DNA of 64,000 nucleotides from an uncultured Burkholderiales bacterium (GTDB lineage Bacteria; Pseudomonadota; Gammaproteobacteria; Burkholderiales; Burkholderiaceae_C): NCBI GenBank assembly GCA_903896615.1, contig CAITYM010000020.1, positions 81,781 through 145,780 of the forward strand. The letters are read 5' to 3'. Each line of letters begins with the position of its first letter. Within the stretch, counting starts at the first letter, position 1. Positions 9,429 to 19,170 of the stretch are shown here, one piece after another. The notes under the pieces were generated by a model. The model saw nothing but the letters and a program-made list of their open reading frames with translations, had not been told where the DNA came from and did not search any database. A program made the translations under genes and the position numbers.

Positions 9429-9747
9429 CTGTATATCTCCAAAAAGTATGCAATTAGCATATATGGATCATTTTAGGACAATTCAAGTGGTAGGTGTTAT
9501 AAGATCTATTAAATAAGGGTTTAAATTGCGTACTATATTGTTCTTTCTGTTAAAAAAAGGCGTTTTTGTTCGTATTTAAGTAATATATTTCAAGGCGGTT
9601 CTACATTGTTTCTGGATTTTTTTGGCGCCCCACACCCCAGATCGGGAGAGTTTTACAGTGCATTTGATCTGCTATACGTTAATCTAGAATACAAACTCGA
9701 ATGCAGTTTGTAGTGAAGACTGTATTAAAACATTTATCAATTATTTT
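9429..9747. other. 319-bp spacer between the BI-1 and GlcG-like genes
   Basis: This divergent spacer should hold the promoters of both flanking genes. It is AT-rich and contains one clear inverted repeat, at 9690-9712. A weak promoter-like pair TTGATC (9664) and TAGAAT (9685) has only 15 bases between the boxes. No gene or RNA structure was recognised. Confidence 0.5.
9690..9712. promoter_or_regulatory. Inverted repeat upstream of the GlcG-like gene
   Basis: TACAAACT (9690-9697) and its exact reverse complement AGTTTGTA (9705-9712) are separated by 7 bases. It lies 36 bases before the GlcG/HbpS-like start codon, a position that suits an operator for a dimeric regulator or a hairpin in the leader. 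The regulator is unknown. Confidence 0.45.
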
Positions 9748-10164
9748 ATGAAAACCAAATATTACCTAGAGAGTGCAGACGTCAAAGTGATTATGACGGC
9801 GAGTGAGGCTGAGGCTCACAAAAATAACTGGGCTGTATCAATTGCTATCGTAGACGACGGTGGACATTTGCTCAATCTTTTACGCCTTGACGGTGCTGCC
9901 CCTTTTTCAGCGCACATGGCCCCTGCTAAGGCTAAGACTGCAGCTTTAGGGAGAAGGGAGACCAAGATATATGAGGACGTCATAAATAACGGCCGTTACG
10001 CATTCATCACTGCACCCGAAATAGACGGCCTTCTTGAGGGCGGAGTACCAATTTTGAAGGACGGGCAAGTCATTGGTGCTGTCGGAGTCAGCGGTGTTAA
10101 GTCACCTGAAGATGCTCAAATTGCCAAGGCGGGGATAGAGGCGTTTTACCGACTTCACCCTTGA
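9748..10164 (+). CDS. GlcG/HbpS-like protein, cytoplasmic
   Basis: 138 aa, one full GlcG/HbpS (DUF336) domain with no signal peptide. Recognisable segments are VSIAIVDDGGHLLNLLRLDGA, the following AKAKTA helix, and GGVPILKDGQVIGAVGVSG near the end. Family members bind haem or cobalamin-like ligands or accompany dehydrogenases; the ligand cannot be predicted. It stands alone, converging on ppsR across a 40-base gap. A second, exported paralogue lies at 27454-27984. Confidence 0.9.
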   Translation: MKTKYYLESADVKVIMTASEAEAHKNNWAVSIAIVDDGGHLLNLLRLDGAAPFSAHMAPAKAKTAALGRRETKIYEDVINNGRYAFITAPEIDGLLEGGVPILKDGQVIGAVGVSGVKSPEDAQIAKAGIEAFYRLHP

Positions 10165-10204
10165 GGTGAGGGTAACTCAATTGGGGTTTGAACAGGAAAA
10201 TAGC

Positions 10205-11026
10205 CTAGTAACTTAACCTCTCTGGGCGTATTTCTTGAAGTATGGTTGTTGCAATCTCCTCAATACTTTTGGTTGTAGTAGATAGCCATCTAATCCCTGA
10301 GCGACGCATCATCGCCTCAGCCTCTCGGACCTCGTATTGACAGTTCTCTAAACTGGCATATTTGGAGTTGGGTCTTCGCTCATTTCTAATTTCGCTTAAG
10401 CGCTCTGATTGGATCGTTAGTCCAAAGATCTTGTTGATATGGTGCTTCAAAGCATCAGGGAGTTGTTGGCGCTCAAAGTCCTCCGGTATCAACGGATAGT
10501 TGGAGGCTTTGAGGCCGTGTTGCATTGCTAGGTATAAGCTTGTTGGTGTCTTTCCGCTACGGCTCACGCCGACCAAAATAACATCAGAGAGCTCTAAGTC
10601 TTTATTCAATTGTCCGTCATCGTGGGAGAGACTAAAGTTAATGGCCTCTATCCTGTCATGATAAGCGCGGCTCTTGCTGACGTTTGAGAATCTTCCAATA
10701 CGGTGGTTTGATTTAATCCCAAACTCCTCCTCAAGTGGATGCACAAAAGTGCCAAACATATCCAAAAGCATTCCTTCACAAGTAGTTTGTAGGACCTGAA
10801 AAACTTCTGTATTTGCAAGCGTTGTAAAAACAATGGGGCGCCTGCCCTCAACGAGACCAGTTTGGTTAATTTGTCGAACTGCTTGATGCGCTTTATCAAC
10901 GGTATCCACAAAGGGGAGCCTGATATGGCGAGGAGTTAGCTCAAATTGTGCAAGGATGGCATTTCCAAAGGTTTCGGCGGTAATGCCGGTGCCATCGGAT
11001 ACAAAAAAGACGGTGTAGTTGTGCAT
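10205..11026 (-). CDS. ppsR: PEP synthase regulatory kinase/pyrophosphorylase
   Basis: 273 aa, DUF299/PSRP family. The P-loop GVSRSGKT is at residues 153-160, and the N-terminus has VFFVSDGTGITAE. The protein inactivates PEP synthase by ADP-dependent phosphorylation of a threonine next to the catalytic histidine and reverses this with phosphate. It lies head-to-head with ppsA (262 bases between starts), its expected target, which strongly supports the call. Confidence 0.95.
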   Translation of the reverse strand: MHNYTVFFVSDGTGITAETFGNAILAQFELTPRHIRLPFVDTVDKAHQAVRQINQTGLVEGRRPIVFTTLANTEVFQVLQTTCEGMLLDMFGTFVHPLEEEFGIKSNHRIGRFSNVSKSRAYHDRIEAINFSLSHDDGQLNKDLELSDVILVGVSRSGKTPTSLYLAMQHGLKASNYPLIPEDFERQQLPDALKHHINKIFGLTIQSERLSEIRNERRPNSKYASLENCQYEVREAEAMMRRSGIRWLSTTTKSIEEIATTILQEIRPERLSY

Positions 11027-11288
11027 TATTGAGTTTGCTTTGGGATTTGAAGGTAGATTGTTGGCTATTTTGCCTTAATCGTAGTCCAACTTAGAGATCC
11101 GCTAAAATCAGTGTACTTACTTATTTTTCAAAAATGCCCCTTTCAAGCATCCCTAACAAACAAGAACCACAAAGCCGGGATGCACGGGCGCGTTTAATAC
11201 TCCTAGAGGCTTGCGCTAGCTTTTTAAATACTGCTAGGCCACAATCCCTCATTAGGGGCATACCAGTTTTAACTTCTGGAGCTTTCTC

Positions 11289-13682
11289 ATGTCTAAACTA
11301 TTTGAAGCGACCGCCTTGGTCGTACCTTTTGAAAACCTAAGGATGACCGACGTTGAGTCGGTCGGCGGTAAAAACGCGAGTCTTGGTGAGATGATCTCCC
11401 AGTTACCTGCAGGCGTTAAGGTGCCAACAGGCTTTGCGACGACGGCTCACGCCTTCCGAGAGTTCTTGAAATTTGAAGGCCTGGGTAAGAAAATTGAAGA
11501 CAGGCTCAAAACCCTTGATACTGAGGACGTTAGGTCCTTGGCTAAAGCGGGCGCAGAAATTAGGGGCTGGATCCTGAGCCAGCCCTTCCCCGCAGATCTA
11601 GAGCGCGAAATAGGCTTCGCTTTTGAAAAACTCAACGGTAAACAAACTGATGCATCTTATGCGGTTCGCTCCTCTGCTACTGCGGAGGACTTGCCTGATG
11701 CATCCTTTGCTGGGCAACAAGAGACATTTTTAAATGTTGTAGGTTTGCCGGATATTTTGCACAAGATGAAGGAAGTTTTTGCCTCACTGTACAACGACCG
11801 AGCCATAAGTTACCGTGTTCACAAGGGATTTGCGCACGCAGATGTGGCCCTGTCTGCAGGAGTGCAGCGCATGGTACGCTCAGACAAGGGCTCAGCAGGT
11901 GTTATGTTTACGATTGATACAGAGTCAGGTTTTGAAGACGTTGTCTTCATCACCTCTAGTTACGGCTTGGGGGAGACGGTAGTTCAAGGGGCAGTTAACC
12001 CAGATGAGTTTTATGTTCACAAGCCGATGGTTAGTGCGAATAAACGCGCCATCATACGTCGTAACTTAGGCTCGAAACTTATTCAGATGACTTTCTCTAC
12101 TTCAGAGGAAAAGCAAAAGACTGGAGAGTTAGTGAAAACAGTCGATGTGCCTGTGGAGATGCGTAATCGTTTTTCATTGACTGATGCAGATGTTGAGCAA
12201 CTTGCCAAATACGCGCTTATCATCGAGAAGCATTACGCTCGACCCATGGATATTGAGTGGGGTAAGGACGGTGTGGACGGGCAGATCTACATTTTGCAAG
12301 CAAGGCCAGAAACCGTAAAGAGTCAACAAAAGGGCAAGGCCGAACTTCGTTACAAATTAAAGTCAACGGGTACTGTGCTTGCTGAGGGGCGTGCTATTGG
12401 TCAAAAAATAGGTACAGGGCATATTCGCTTAGTTCACTCAATTGCTGAAATGGACCAGGTTCAGGCCGGCGATATTTTGGTGACTGATATGACGGATCCC
12501 AATTGGGAGCCGGTCATGAAACGCGCCGCTGCAATAGTGACCAATCGAGGAGGGCGTACTTGCCACGCAGCCATTATTGCTCGTGAACTTGGTATCCCTG
12601 CAGTGGTTGGATGCGGTAATGCAACTGAGACACTCACCAACCAAACCTTGGTGACGGTTAGTTGTGCTGAGGGTGATACTGGCTTTATCTACGATGGTCT
12701 ACTAGAGACTGAGGTGAGCGAAGTTGAACGGGGCACAATGCCAAAGATTGCTACAAAAATCATGATGAACGTGGGTAACCCGCAGTTGGCCTTTGATTTT
12801 GCGCAACTCCCCAATGAAGGTGTAGGCCTTGCTCGCTTAGAGTTTATTATCAACAACAACATTGGTATTCACCCAAAAGCAATTTTGGATTATCCTAATG
12901 TGGATATGGATCTCAAGAAGGCGGTGGAGTCCGTGGCTCGCGGTCATGCCTCACCCAAAGCTTTTTATGTAGATAAAGTTGCTGAGGGTGTTGCAACGAT
13001 TGCTGCTGCGTTTTGGCCAAAGCCAGTGATCGTTCGTTTATCAGACTTTAAATCCAATGAGTACCGCAAACTAATTGGAGGTAGTCGTTATGAGCCTGAG
13101 GAAGAAAATCCGATGCTAGGCTTTAGAGGTGCTGCACGCTACTTGGCGCAGGACTTTAGGCCAGCTTTTGAGATGGAATGTGAGGCTATAAAAAGAGTCA
13201 GAAATGAGATGGGATTGACCAATGTTCAGGTCATGGTGCCTTTTGTAAGAACGCTGGGCCAAGCCAAGGCCGTTACGGAGCTTTTGGCCAACTACGGACT
13301 TAAACGAGGCCAAGATGATTTGAAAATAATCATGATGTGTGAGATTCCGAGTAACGCCGTATTAGCCGATCAATTCTTAGAGTATTTTGATGGCTTCTCA
13401 ATTGGTTCCAATGACCTGACACAGTTAACACTTGGTCTAGATCGTGATTCAGGGATGCCGCTACTTGCTGCTGATTTTGATGAACGCGACCCGGCCGTGA
13501 AAGTGCTTCTCAAGAACGCAATCGACGCTTGTATCAAAAGCGGAAAGTACGTAGGTATCTGCGGACAAGGCCCAAGCGATCATCCTGATTTTGCGCATTG
13601 GTTGGTAGAGCAAGGCATAGCCTCAATTTCATTGAATCCAGACAGCGTCATTGAAACTTGGAAATCCTTGGGTAAAAAATAA
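11289..13682 (+). CDS. ppsA: Phosphoenolpyruvate synthase
   Basis: 797 aa. An N-terminal nucleotide-binding domain ([12 protein letters not shown], then [20 protein letters not shown]) is followed by the swivelling phosphohistidine domain [15 protein letters not shown], with catalytic His426 and the regulatory Thr at 424, and a C-terminal PEP/pyruvate TIM barrel ([35 protein letters not shown]). It converts pyruvate and ATP to PEP, AMP and phosphate for gluconeogenesis. A GGAG ribosome site precedes the ATG. The divergent ppsR gene encodes its regulator. Confidence 0.97.
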   Translation: MSKLFEATALVVPFENLRMTDVESVGGKNASLGEMISQLPAGVKVPTGFATTAHAFREFLKFEGLGKKIEDRLKTLDTEDVRSLAKAGAEIRGWILSQPFPADLEREIGFAFEKLNGKQTDASYAVRSSATAEDLPDASFAGQQETFLNVVGLPDILHKMKEVFASLYNDRAISYRVHKGFAHADVALSAGVQRMVRSDKGSAGVMFTIDTESGFEDVVFITSSYGLGETVVQGAVNPDEFYVHKPMVSANKRAIIRRNLGSKLIQMTFSTSEEKQKTGELVKTVDVPVEMRNRFSLTDADVEQLAKYALIIEKHYARPMDIEWGKDGVDGQIYILQARPETVKSQQKGKAELRYKLKSTGTVLAEGRAIGQKIGTGHIRLVHSIAEMDQVQAGDILVTDMTDPNWEPVMKRAAAIVTNRGGRTCHAAIIARELGIPAVVGCGNATETLTNQTLVTVSCAEGDTGFIYDGLLETEVSEVERGTMPKIATKIMMNVGNPQLAFDFAQLPNEGVGLARLEFIINNNIGIHPKAILDYPNVDMDLKKAVESVARGHASPKAFYVDKVAEGVATIAAAFWPKPVIVRLSDFKSNEYRKLIGGSRYEPEEENPMLGFRGAARYLAQDFRPAFEMECEAIKRVRNEMGLTNVQVMVPFVRTLGQAKAVTELLANYGLKRGQDDLKIIMMCEIPSNAVLADQFLEYFDGFSIGSNDLTQLTLGLDRDSGMPLLAADFDERDPAVKVLLKNAIDACIKSGKYVGICGQGPSDHPDFAHWLVEQGIASISLNPDSVIETWKSLGKK

Positions 13683-13703
13683 GATAATTTTTTGAATTAG
13701 GTT

Positions 13704-13729
13704 GCAACTGTATTTACCAATACAGTTGC
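13704..13729 (+). terminator. Hairpin downstream of ppsA
   Basis: An 11-bp perfect stem (GCAACTGTATT at 13704-13714 with its complement at 13719-13729) closes a 4-base loop, 22 bases after the ppsA stop. The following tract is only moderately T-rich, so termination is likely but not certain. Confidence 0.65.
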
Positions 13730-13872
13730 TCCTGAATCTTAATTTCATCTCCTTGTGTTTAAATTAATCGCACTTATTCAATTGGGTATTTCAGATATTT
13801 TTAAAGTTAAATCTTAAGTATTATTTTTTAAGTGCTAGATTTGGATCTGCTCTGGTTGAGTCATTGTATAAG

Positions 13873-13901
13873 TTGAAGTACGTGCTCGGGCGGGTTATAA
13901 T
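13873..13901 (+). promoter_or_regulatory. Sigma-70-type promoter of the rpsF operon
   Basis: TTGAAG (13873-13878) and a perfect TATAAT (13896-13901) are separated by 17 bases, the optimal spacing. Transcription would begin near 13908, about 60 bases before rpsF. It is the best promoter match found in the window, as expected for a ribosomal protein operon. Confidence 0.8.
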
Positions 13902-13966
13902 GTTGGTCTTTGCCTTGCTCTACCGCGTCTAGACGCCGCGGAGGGCTCAACCCACAAGGAGTGTTT

Positions 13967-14332
13967 ATGCGTCATTACGAAATCATACTTTTGATCCATC
14001 CTGATCAAAGTGAACAAGTACCTGCTATGCTCGATCGTTACAAGAGCATGATCACAGCGGGTGGCGGTGCCATTCACCGCATCGAAGATTGGGGCCATCG
14101 TCAACTGGCTTACATGATTAATAAATTAGCCAAGGCGCACTACATCTGTGTGAACATTGAAGCTAATCAAGAAATCATGGCAGAGCTTGAGCACGCATTC
14201 AAATTCAACGACGCTGTACTACGTCACTTAACTGTTCTGAAAAAGAAGGCGGAAACAGGCCCTTCAGTCATGATGAAGTCCGTAGAGCGTGAAGAAGCCC
14301 GTAAAGCTCAGCAATCTGAGTTCCAGGCTTAA
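13967..14332 (+). CDS. rpsF: 30S ribosomal protein S6
   Basis: 121 aa, starting at [17 protein letters not shown], the standard S6 N-terminus. The frame extends upstream to 13910, but the ATG at 13967 has an AAGGAG ribosome site and matches family starts. Conserved parts include [16 protein letters not shown] and the LRHL segment. S6 binds S18 and 16S rRNA in the platform of the small subunit. It is the first gene of the rpsF-priB-rpsR-rplI operon. Confidence 0.97.
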   Translation: MRHYEIILLIHPDQSEQVPAMLDRYKSMITAGGGAIHRIEDWGHRQLAYMINKLAKAHYICVNIEANQEIMAELEHAFKFNDAVLRHLTVLKKKAETGPSVMMKSVEREEARKAQQSEFQA

Positions 14333-14367
14333 ATTTTCAAGAGCAACAGTTAATCCTTACGAAAGGC

Positions 14368-14655
14368 GTGAACAGAGTAGAACTTAGCGCAACGGTTGTA
14401 GAAATATCGGCGCAACGTTTTACACCTGCTGGCTTACCCGCTCTTGATCTGCTCTTAGAGCATCAGATGGAGTTAGAGGAGTTGGGTCGCAAAAGGCAGG
14501 TCCGATTGTCCATTAGGGCCCTGGTGATGGGAGATTTGGTGAAAATCATTTCTGAGACCCCGCTAGGAACTCCATTAGGACTTGTTGGATTCTTGGTTTC
14601 ACCTAAGTCGTACAAAACTGTTATTTTTCACATACAAGAAGTTTCAAAGTTATAA
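14368..14655 (+). CDS. priB: Primosomal replication protein PriB
   Basis: 95 aa from a GTG start with an upstream GAAAGG site. It is a single OB-fold: [27 protein letters not shown] and [11 protein letters not shown] are typical of PriB, a single-stranded-DNA-binding cofactor of PriA in replication restart. Its place between rpsF and rpsR is diagnostic in beta- and gammaproteobacteria. Confidence 0.93.
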   Translation: MNRVELSATVVEISAQRFTPAGLPALDLLLEHQMELEELGRKRQVRLSIRALVMGDLVKIISETPLGTPLGLVGFLVSPKSYKTVIFHIQEVSKL

Positions 14656-14669
14656 GGGAGGCTCATATC

Positions 14670-14951
14670 ATGGCCACATTTAAAAAATTTAACAAAGACA
14701 AGCGCCCAAAGCGCAACACACAATCACTGCTTTTTAAGCGCAAGCGCTTTTGTCGTTTCACAGTAACTGGTGTAGAAGAAATCGACTACAAAGATATTGA
14801 CACATTACGTGACTTTATCGCTGAGAACGGGAAAATCATTCCTGCTCGCTTGACGGGCACTCGCGCCATCTTCCAGCGCCAACTCAACACTGCTATCAAG
14901 CGTTCACGCTTCCTTGCGATGTTGCCTTACACCGATCAACACAAGATCTAA
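14670..14951 (+). CDS. rpsR: 30S ribosomal protein S18
   Basis: 93 aa. The family core [19 protein letters not shown], the [14 protein letters not shown] stretch (here [17 protein letters not shown]) and the [10 protein letters not shown] ending are present. S18 pairs with S6 on the small-subunit platform. An AGGGAGG ribosome site precedes the ATG. It sits between priB and rplI with short gaps. Confidence 0.97.
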   Translation: MATFKKFNKDKRPKRNTQSLLFKRKRFCRFTVTGVEEIDYKDIDTLRDFIAENGKIIPARLTGTRAIFQRQLNTAIKRSRFLAMLPYTDQHKI

Positions 14952-14964
14952 GGAAAGCACAATC

Positions 14965-15417
14965 ATGCAAATTATTCTTCTAGACAAAGTAGTCAACCTT
15001 GGTGACTTAGGTGATGTTGTTAAAGTTAAAGACGGCTTTGCTCGTAACTTTTTAATTCCATCTGGTCGTGCAAAGCGTGCAACTGACGCGGCAATTAAAG
15101 ACTTTGAGGCCCGTCGCGCTGAGCTTGAGAAGCTTGCAGCTGAAAAGCTTGCAACAGCCACTAAGTTGGGTGAAAAGCTTGCTGGTACTACAGTGAAAGT
15201 TACTCAGAAATCTGGTGTAGACGGTCGTTTATTCGGCTCTGTTACCAATCACGATATTGCTGATGAACTTAACAAAGGCGGGTACTCCATCCTCAAGTCA
15301 CAAATCCGCATGCCCAATGGCCCTATCAAGATCGTTGGTGATAGCACTGTAAGTGTCTCACTACATACGGATGTTGTAGTTGATATCAATATTAGCGTCT
15401 ACGGCGAATCAGCCTAA
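14965..15417 (+). CDS. rplI: 50S ribosomal protein L9
   Basis: 150 aa, the usual length, starting [17 protein letters not shown]. The N-domain signature [19 protein letters not shown] is intact, and a long connecting helix (about 40-75) leads to the C-domain. L9 binds 23S rRNA domain V and supports frame maintenance. The ATG at 14965 was chosen over an upstream one at 14914 because it has an AAGGAAAG site and matches the family start. A terminator follows about 70 bases downstream. Confidence 0.97.
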   Translation: MQIILLDKVVNLGDLGDVVKVKDGFARNFLIPSGRAKRATDAAIKDFEARRAELEKLAAEKLATATKLGEKLAGTTVKVTQKSGVDGRLFGSVTNHDIADELNKGGYSILKSQIRMPNGPIKIVGDSTVSVSLHTDVVVDINISVYGESA

Positions 15418-15489
15418 TACAAACGCTAGAGTTAAGCCCTGCGAATGGGCTAATAGTTAACCGTGAGATTGATCCTATCTGACGGACCT

Positions 15490-15530
15490 AAAGGGAGAAA
15501 GCCATAATCATTGGTTTTGTCCCTTTTTTT
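15490..15530 (+). terminator. Intrinsic terminator of the rpsF-rplI operon
   Basis: AAAGGGA (15490-15496) pairs with TCCCTTT (15520-15526). Further pairing inside the arms is interrupted by one G/G mismatch, and seven Ts end at 15530. Stem plus T-run is the standard form and lies just after rplI. Confidence 0.82.
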
Positions 15531-15606
15531 ATATAAGTTGTTTTTTACGCTTTCGTCTAAGCTTTGCAGAATTTTGTTAACTCCTTTTTCACTGTTTATT
15601 CATGAC

Positions 15607-15627
15607 TTATGCACAACCTTATCAACA
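15607..15627 (+). promoter_or_regulatory. DnaA-box pair upstream of dnaB
   Basis: TTATGCACA (15607-15615) matches the DnaA consensus TTATNCACA exactly. TTATCAACA (15619-15627), in the same orientation 3 bases later, has one mismatch. They lie about 110 bases before dnaB and could let DnaA control the helicase gene. A chance match to one 9-mer is possible; the tandem arrangement makes it more credible. Confidence 0.5.
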
Positions 15628-15737
15628 GTGACATACGAGGGCATTGTCCAGACAGATGTATAGTGCGTCATTGAAGTTAAGAGTTTGGTAACTATGAATT
15701 ATTTTAGATATCGATCATTCATTTTTTGAAAGTTTTA

Positions 15738-17144
15738 ATGTCTACGGCGTTTGCATCTAGAAAGAAGTTTTCTACCCAATCGAGTGATCCTCAGTTAGCA
15801 CAGTTACGTGTGCCCCCTCACTCGTTGGAGGCTGAGTCCTGCGTGTTGGGCGGGCTCTTGCTAGATAACTCAGCTTGGGACCGAGTTTCAGATGTGTTGT
15901 CAGAGAGTGATTTTTATAAGTTTGAACATAGACTAATTTATGCCTCGATTCAGAGCCTAATTAGTGGCTCACGCCCCGCGGACGTGATCACTGTTTATGA
16001 AGCACTTTTGGATCAGGATAAGGCTGATGCAGTCGGCGGTTTGGGGGAGTTGAACGCGCTTGCGCAGTACGTTCCCAGTGCCGGCAATATTCGACGTTAC
16101 GCTGAGATCGTGCGTGAGAGAGCGATTCTTCGTAAATTGGTTGTTGCGAGTGATGAAATCGCAGCCGAAGCTTTCAATACCAAAGGCCGACCTGTTGCTC
16201 AGATTTTGGATGAAGCTGAGCAAAAGATATTTAAGATCGGTGAGGAGGGCTCTCGCTTAAGGCAGGGCTTTCAAAGTATGGATCAACTCATCTCGGACCT
16301 TTTAGGGCGAGTCGACGAGATGTCTAAAAATCCCAACGACATTACAGGCATTCCTAGTGGGTTTATTGACTTTGACGAGATGACCTCTGGCCTGCAGTCG
16401 GGTGACTTGATTGTGCTTGCTGCAAGGCCCTCTATGGGTAAAACAGCTCTAGCTATCAACATCGCCGAACACGTTGCTTTGGGGGAGGGGCTCCCAGTCG
16501 CTGTGTTCTCCATGGAGATGGGCGCCTCACAACTGGCTATTCGTATGGTTGGATCGATTGGTCGAATCGATCAAGGACATCTAAGAACTGGCAAGTTGTC
16601 CGATGACGAATGGCCTCGGCTAACCGAAGCGGTTGAGCGGTTGCAAACAGTTTCATTGTTTATTGATGAAACACCAGGGCTTAACCCAAGTGAGTTGAGA
16701 GCGAATGCCAAAAAACTCTCTAGGCAATGCGGCAAATTGGGGCTTATAGTAGTTGATTACTTGCAACTGATGTCTACCGGCTCTAGTGATGGAGATAACC
16801 GCGCTACGGAGTTAGGCGAGATCTCCAGAGGCCTTAAGATGCTTGCCAAAGAGCTTCAGTGCCCCATCATTGCTTTGTCCCAGCTCAACCGAGGCGTTGA
16901 GACCCGTACTGATAAGCGTCCGATGATGAGCGATCTAAGAGAGTCTGGCGCGATCGAGCAGGATGCGGATGTGATTATGTTTATCTACCGCGATGATTAC
17001 TATAACAAGGACTCTAAAGAGCCAGGTATTGCCGAGATCATCATTGGCAAACAAAGAAACGGACCGACAGGTACCGTTAAATTGGCATTCTTAAAGCCGC
17101 TGACCAAGTTTGAATCGTTAACAAGAGGCAACGAGCGAGATTGA
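15738..17144 (+). CDS. dnaB: Replicative DNA helicase DnaB
   Basis: 468 aa. The N-terminal domain (PPHSLEAESCVLGGLLLD) binds primase, and the C-terminal RecA-like motor carries Walker A ARPSMGKTAL, Walker B LIVVDYLQLM and the DLRESGAIEQDADV motif. It is the hexameric helicase of the replication fork. The frame reaches a TTG at 15726, but the ATG at 15738 (MSTAFASRKK) is the better start. No intein is present: the P-loop region is continuous. Confidence 0.97.
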   Translation: MSTAFASRKKFSTQSSDPQLAQLRVPPHSLEAESCVLGGLLLDNSAWDRVSDVLSESDFYKFEHRLIYASIQSLISGSRPADVITVYEALLDQDKADAVGGLGELNALAQYVPSAGNIRRYAEIVRERAILRKLVVASDEIAAEAFNTKGRPVAQILDEAEQKIFKIGEEGSRLRQGFQSMDQLISDLLGRVDEMSKNPNDITGIPSGFIDFDEMTSGLQSGDLIVLAARPSMGKTALAINIAEHVALGEGLPVAVFSMEMGASQLAIRMVGSIGRIDQGHLRTGKLSDDEWPRLTEAVERLQTVSLFIDETPGLNPSELRANAKKLSRQCGKLGLIVVDYLQLMSTGSSDGDNRATELGEISRGLKMLAKELQCPIIALSQLNRGVETRTDKRPMMSDLRESGAIEQDADVIMFIYRDDYYNKDSKEPGIAEIIIGKQRNGPTGTVKLAFLKPLTKFESLTRGNERD

Positions 17145-17230
17145 GCGATTAGCTCGTGATAACTTTTAGGCTAGGTTTAAAGCCGGAATTGCCGGGCCTA
17201 CAAGACCTGCAGTAACTGCGTAATGTACGG

Positions 17231-18928
17231 CTAGAGCACGTCACTTGCAAAGTCTGCCAGCCTAGAGCGTTCACCACGAGCCAAGGTAATGTGGCCACCG
17301 TGGGCCCACCCTTTAAACCGATCTACTGCAAATGTGAGCCCGGAGGACCCCTCCGTTAGGTAGGGCGTGTCGATCTGTGCCAAGTTACCCATGCAGATGA
17401 TTTTGGTGCCAGGTCCTGCGCGCGTGATGAGGGTCTTCATTTGTTTAGGTGTTAAATTCTGTGCCTCATCAATGATTACGTACTTGCTCATAAAGGTGCG
17501 ACCTCGCATAAAGTTCATGCTCTTTATTTTGATGCGACTCCTTATCAACTCGTTGGTTGCCGCGCGGCCCCATTCACCAGAGCCAGTATCTGTTTTTGCG
17601 AGTACCTCTAAATTATCATCAAGCGCACCCATCCAAGGCCCCATCTTCTCCTCTTCGGTACCCGGAAGGAATCCAATATCCTCGCCCACGCTAACGGTCG
17701 CCCTGGTCATGATGATCTCCGTGTACCGACGGTCATCAAGCACCTGAGTTAAGCCAGCAGCCAAGGCCATGAGCGTCTTGCCAGTGCCCGCAGTACCAGT
17801 CAAAGTCACAAAATCAATATCAGGATCAGTCAGCAAATTCATCGCAAAGTTTTGTTCACGGTTCCTGGCTGTTACGCCCCAAACTGCATTTTTGATGTGA
17901 TGAAAATCTTTGAGCGTCTTCACAACGGCAGTCTTGCCCCTGATTTCAGTCACACGCGCATAAAAATTGGGTTCACCTGGTACCTCTAAGAAGACAAACT
18001 GATTGATGTGCAGCTCTGCCACGATCGATCCAGAGAATCTGTAAAAAGTTTGACTCCCTGATTGCCAACTCTCAATTGTTTTAGCTTGTTTGAGCCAAAA
18101 GTCATGCGGAAGGGAGAGGGCTCCGGAGTACAGCAGGTCTCCATCGTCTAGGGTTTTGTCGTTTTCGTAGTCCTCTGCCGCTAATCCCAGCGCGCGCGCT
18201 TTAACGCGCATATTAATGTCCTTGGAGACAAGGACTACTTCCCTTGGTGCCATCTTCTCAACGAGGGCGCCAACTACGGCCAAAATTTGGTTGTCCGCCT
18301 TTCCTTGCGGTAAGCTGTCGGGTAGTTTATAGGTCAGCGGCTGAGTTTGAAACATCAACTTACCCGACACTTCAACATGCCCTGTGCTGTTTAGTTTCAA
18401 ACCTGCGGTGATATCCGCGTTATGGGTGCCCGCGAGTGCATCAAGTGTGCGAGAAGTTTGTCGCGCGTTACGCGCAACCTCAGTCATCCCCTTTTTGTGA
18501 CCGTCTAACTCCTCAAGTACGATCATAGGGAGGAATATATCGTTTTCCTCGAACCTGAACAGACACATCGGGTCATGTAACAACACGTTCGTATCCAACA
18601 CAAAGAGTTTGCTTGGCCCAGTGTTCTTTTTCTTTACTTTCTTTTTCTCACTCTGCGCCGGCGAGTAAACCGCATCGCCCTTGCTGCTTGAGCTCAAAAT
18701 CTCTTGATCGCTTGCGTCTTCACCCTTGTCTAAAGGATCGCGGGCAAAGTTCGTTTGAATCCCCCCCCCACCTTTTAAAGCGTAATCATCTTCTAATTGC
18801 GATAAGGGGCTTGATGGGTGCTCGTTGTTTGCCGTATCTTGACGGGAGCTGCTCCTGAGTACTGCAGAGTCATAGCTCTGAGCGGATAGAGTCGATGCGC
18901 GCTTAGTAGGTGCGGGTGGTAGGGGCAT
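17231..18928 (-). CDS. PhoH-family protein with N-terminal PIN domain
   Basis: 565 aa. A polar, probably disordered N-tail (1-105) ending in a lysine cluster leads to a PIN ribonuclease-like domain (KLFVLDTNVLLHDP, Asp112 and the following acidic residues). The C-terminal PhoH ATPase has Walker A GTAGTGKT (378-385) and Walker B VIIDEAQN (about 485). PIN-PhoH proteins are thought to be RNA helicase/nucleases. The tail is longer than in many relatives. Upstream on the same strand are bcp and a Mth938-like gene, but two terminator-like hairpins lie between bcp and this gene. Confidence 0.92.
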   Translation of the reverse strand: MPLPPAPTKRASTLSAQSYDSAVLRSSSRQDTANNEHPSSPLSQLEDDYALKGGGGIQTNFARDPLDKGEDASDQEILSSSSKGDAVYSPAQSEKKKVKKKNTGPSKLFVLDTNVLLHDPMCLFRFEENDIFLPMIVLEELDGHKKGMTEVARNARQTSRTLDALAGTHNADITAGLKLNSTGHVEVSGKLMFQTQPLTYKLPDSLPQGKADNQILAVVGALVEKMAPREVVLVSKDINMRVKARALGLAAEDYENDKTLDDGDLLYSGALSLPHDFWLKQAKTIESWQSGSQTFYRFSGSIVAELHINQFVFLEVPGEPNFYARVTEIRGKTAVVKTLKDFHHIKNAVWGVTARNREQNFAMNLLTDPDIDFVTLTGTAGTGKTLMALAAGLTQVLDDRRYTEIIMTRATVSVGEDIGFLPGTEEEKMGPWMGALDDNLEVLAKTDTGSGEWGRAATNELIRSRIKIKSMNFMRGRTFMSKYVIIDEAQNLTPKQMKTLITRAGPGTKIICMGNLAQIDTPYLTEGSSGLTFAVDRFKGWAHGGHITLARGERSRLADFASDVL

Positions 18929-18977
18929 AATTTGGGTTGGATGAGATTTGGAATGAAAAAGAATGAACTTCCAAAGT

Positions 18978-19009
18978 AAAAAAACCGCACAAGGGGTGAA
19001 CCTTTGCGG
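18978..19009 (-). terminator. GC-rich intrinsic terminator on the minus strand
   Basis: Read on the minus strand, CCGCAAAGG (19009-19001) pairs with CCTTGTGCGG (18994-18985) with one bulge, and a run of seven Ts follows (18984-18978). It is placed to stop transcription coming from bcp before the PhoH-family gene. Confidence 0.75.
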
Positions 19010-19096
19010 CTTGATTAACAGAGCTTTGGAGTGCTTTTGTAAACATTTCGTGGGTAATCATAACCCAACTGAATCACCAAAACGGAGGGGGAATTT

Positions 19097-19138
19097 AAAA
19101 AAGAAAAATAAATTACAAATATCCAATTTTTTGTAATT
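19097..19138 (-). terminator. AT-rich hairpin terminator after bcp
   Basis: A 9-bp perfect stem (AATTACAAA at 19111-19119 and TTTGTAATT at 19130-19138) is followed on the minus strand by a T-rich tract (19110 down to about 19097). It lies about 95 bases after the bcp stop and would act ahead of the GC-rich hairpin. Confidence 0.6.
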
Positions 19139-19152
19139 CATATTTCTGTCAC

Positions 19153-19170
19153 ATAGATTTCCAAATCTAT
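19153..19170. repeat. Short perfect inverted repeat
   Basis: ATAGATTT (19153-19160) and AAATCTAT (19163-19170) flank a 2-base centre. It may be an operator or a stem in the bcp 3' end. On the plus strand, a 22-codon frame with a GGGGAG leader starts 20 bases later, at 19190, and ends at 19258, overlapping the bcp 3' end; it is too short to call as a gene. Confidence 0.4.

Larger units (their letters stand above)
15418..15737 (+). other. 320-bp spacer between rplI and dnaB
   Basis: The spacer holds the rplI terminator (15490-15530), a DnaA-box-like pair (15607-15627) and a weak promoter-like pair, TTGAAG (15671) and TATGAA (15693), with 16 bases between them. It therefore looks like the control region of dnaB as an independent transcription unit. 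Confidence 0.55.

Noticed and set aside
11134..11340. 68-codon open frame before ppsA
   Set aside because: It overlaps the ppsA start out of frame, has no ribosome site or family resemblance, and lies in the ppsR/ppsA promoter region.
17145..17230. Possible terminator between dnaB and the PhoH-family gene
   Set aside because: Only short imperfect pairings (GCCGG and similar) without a T-run could be found.
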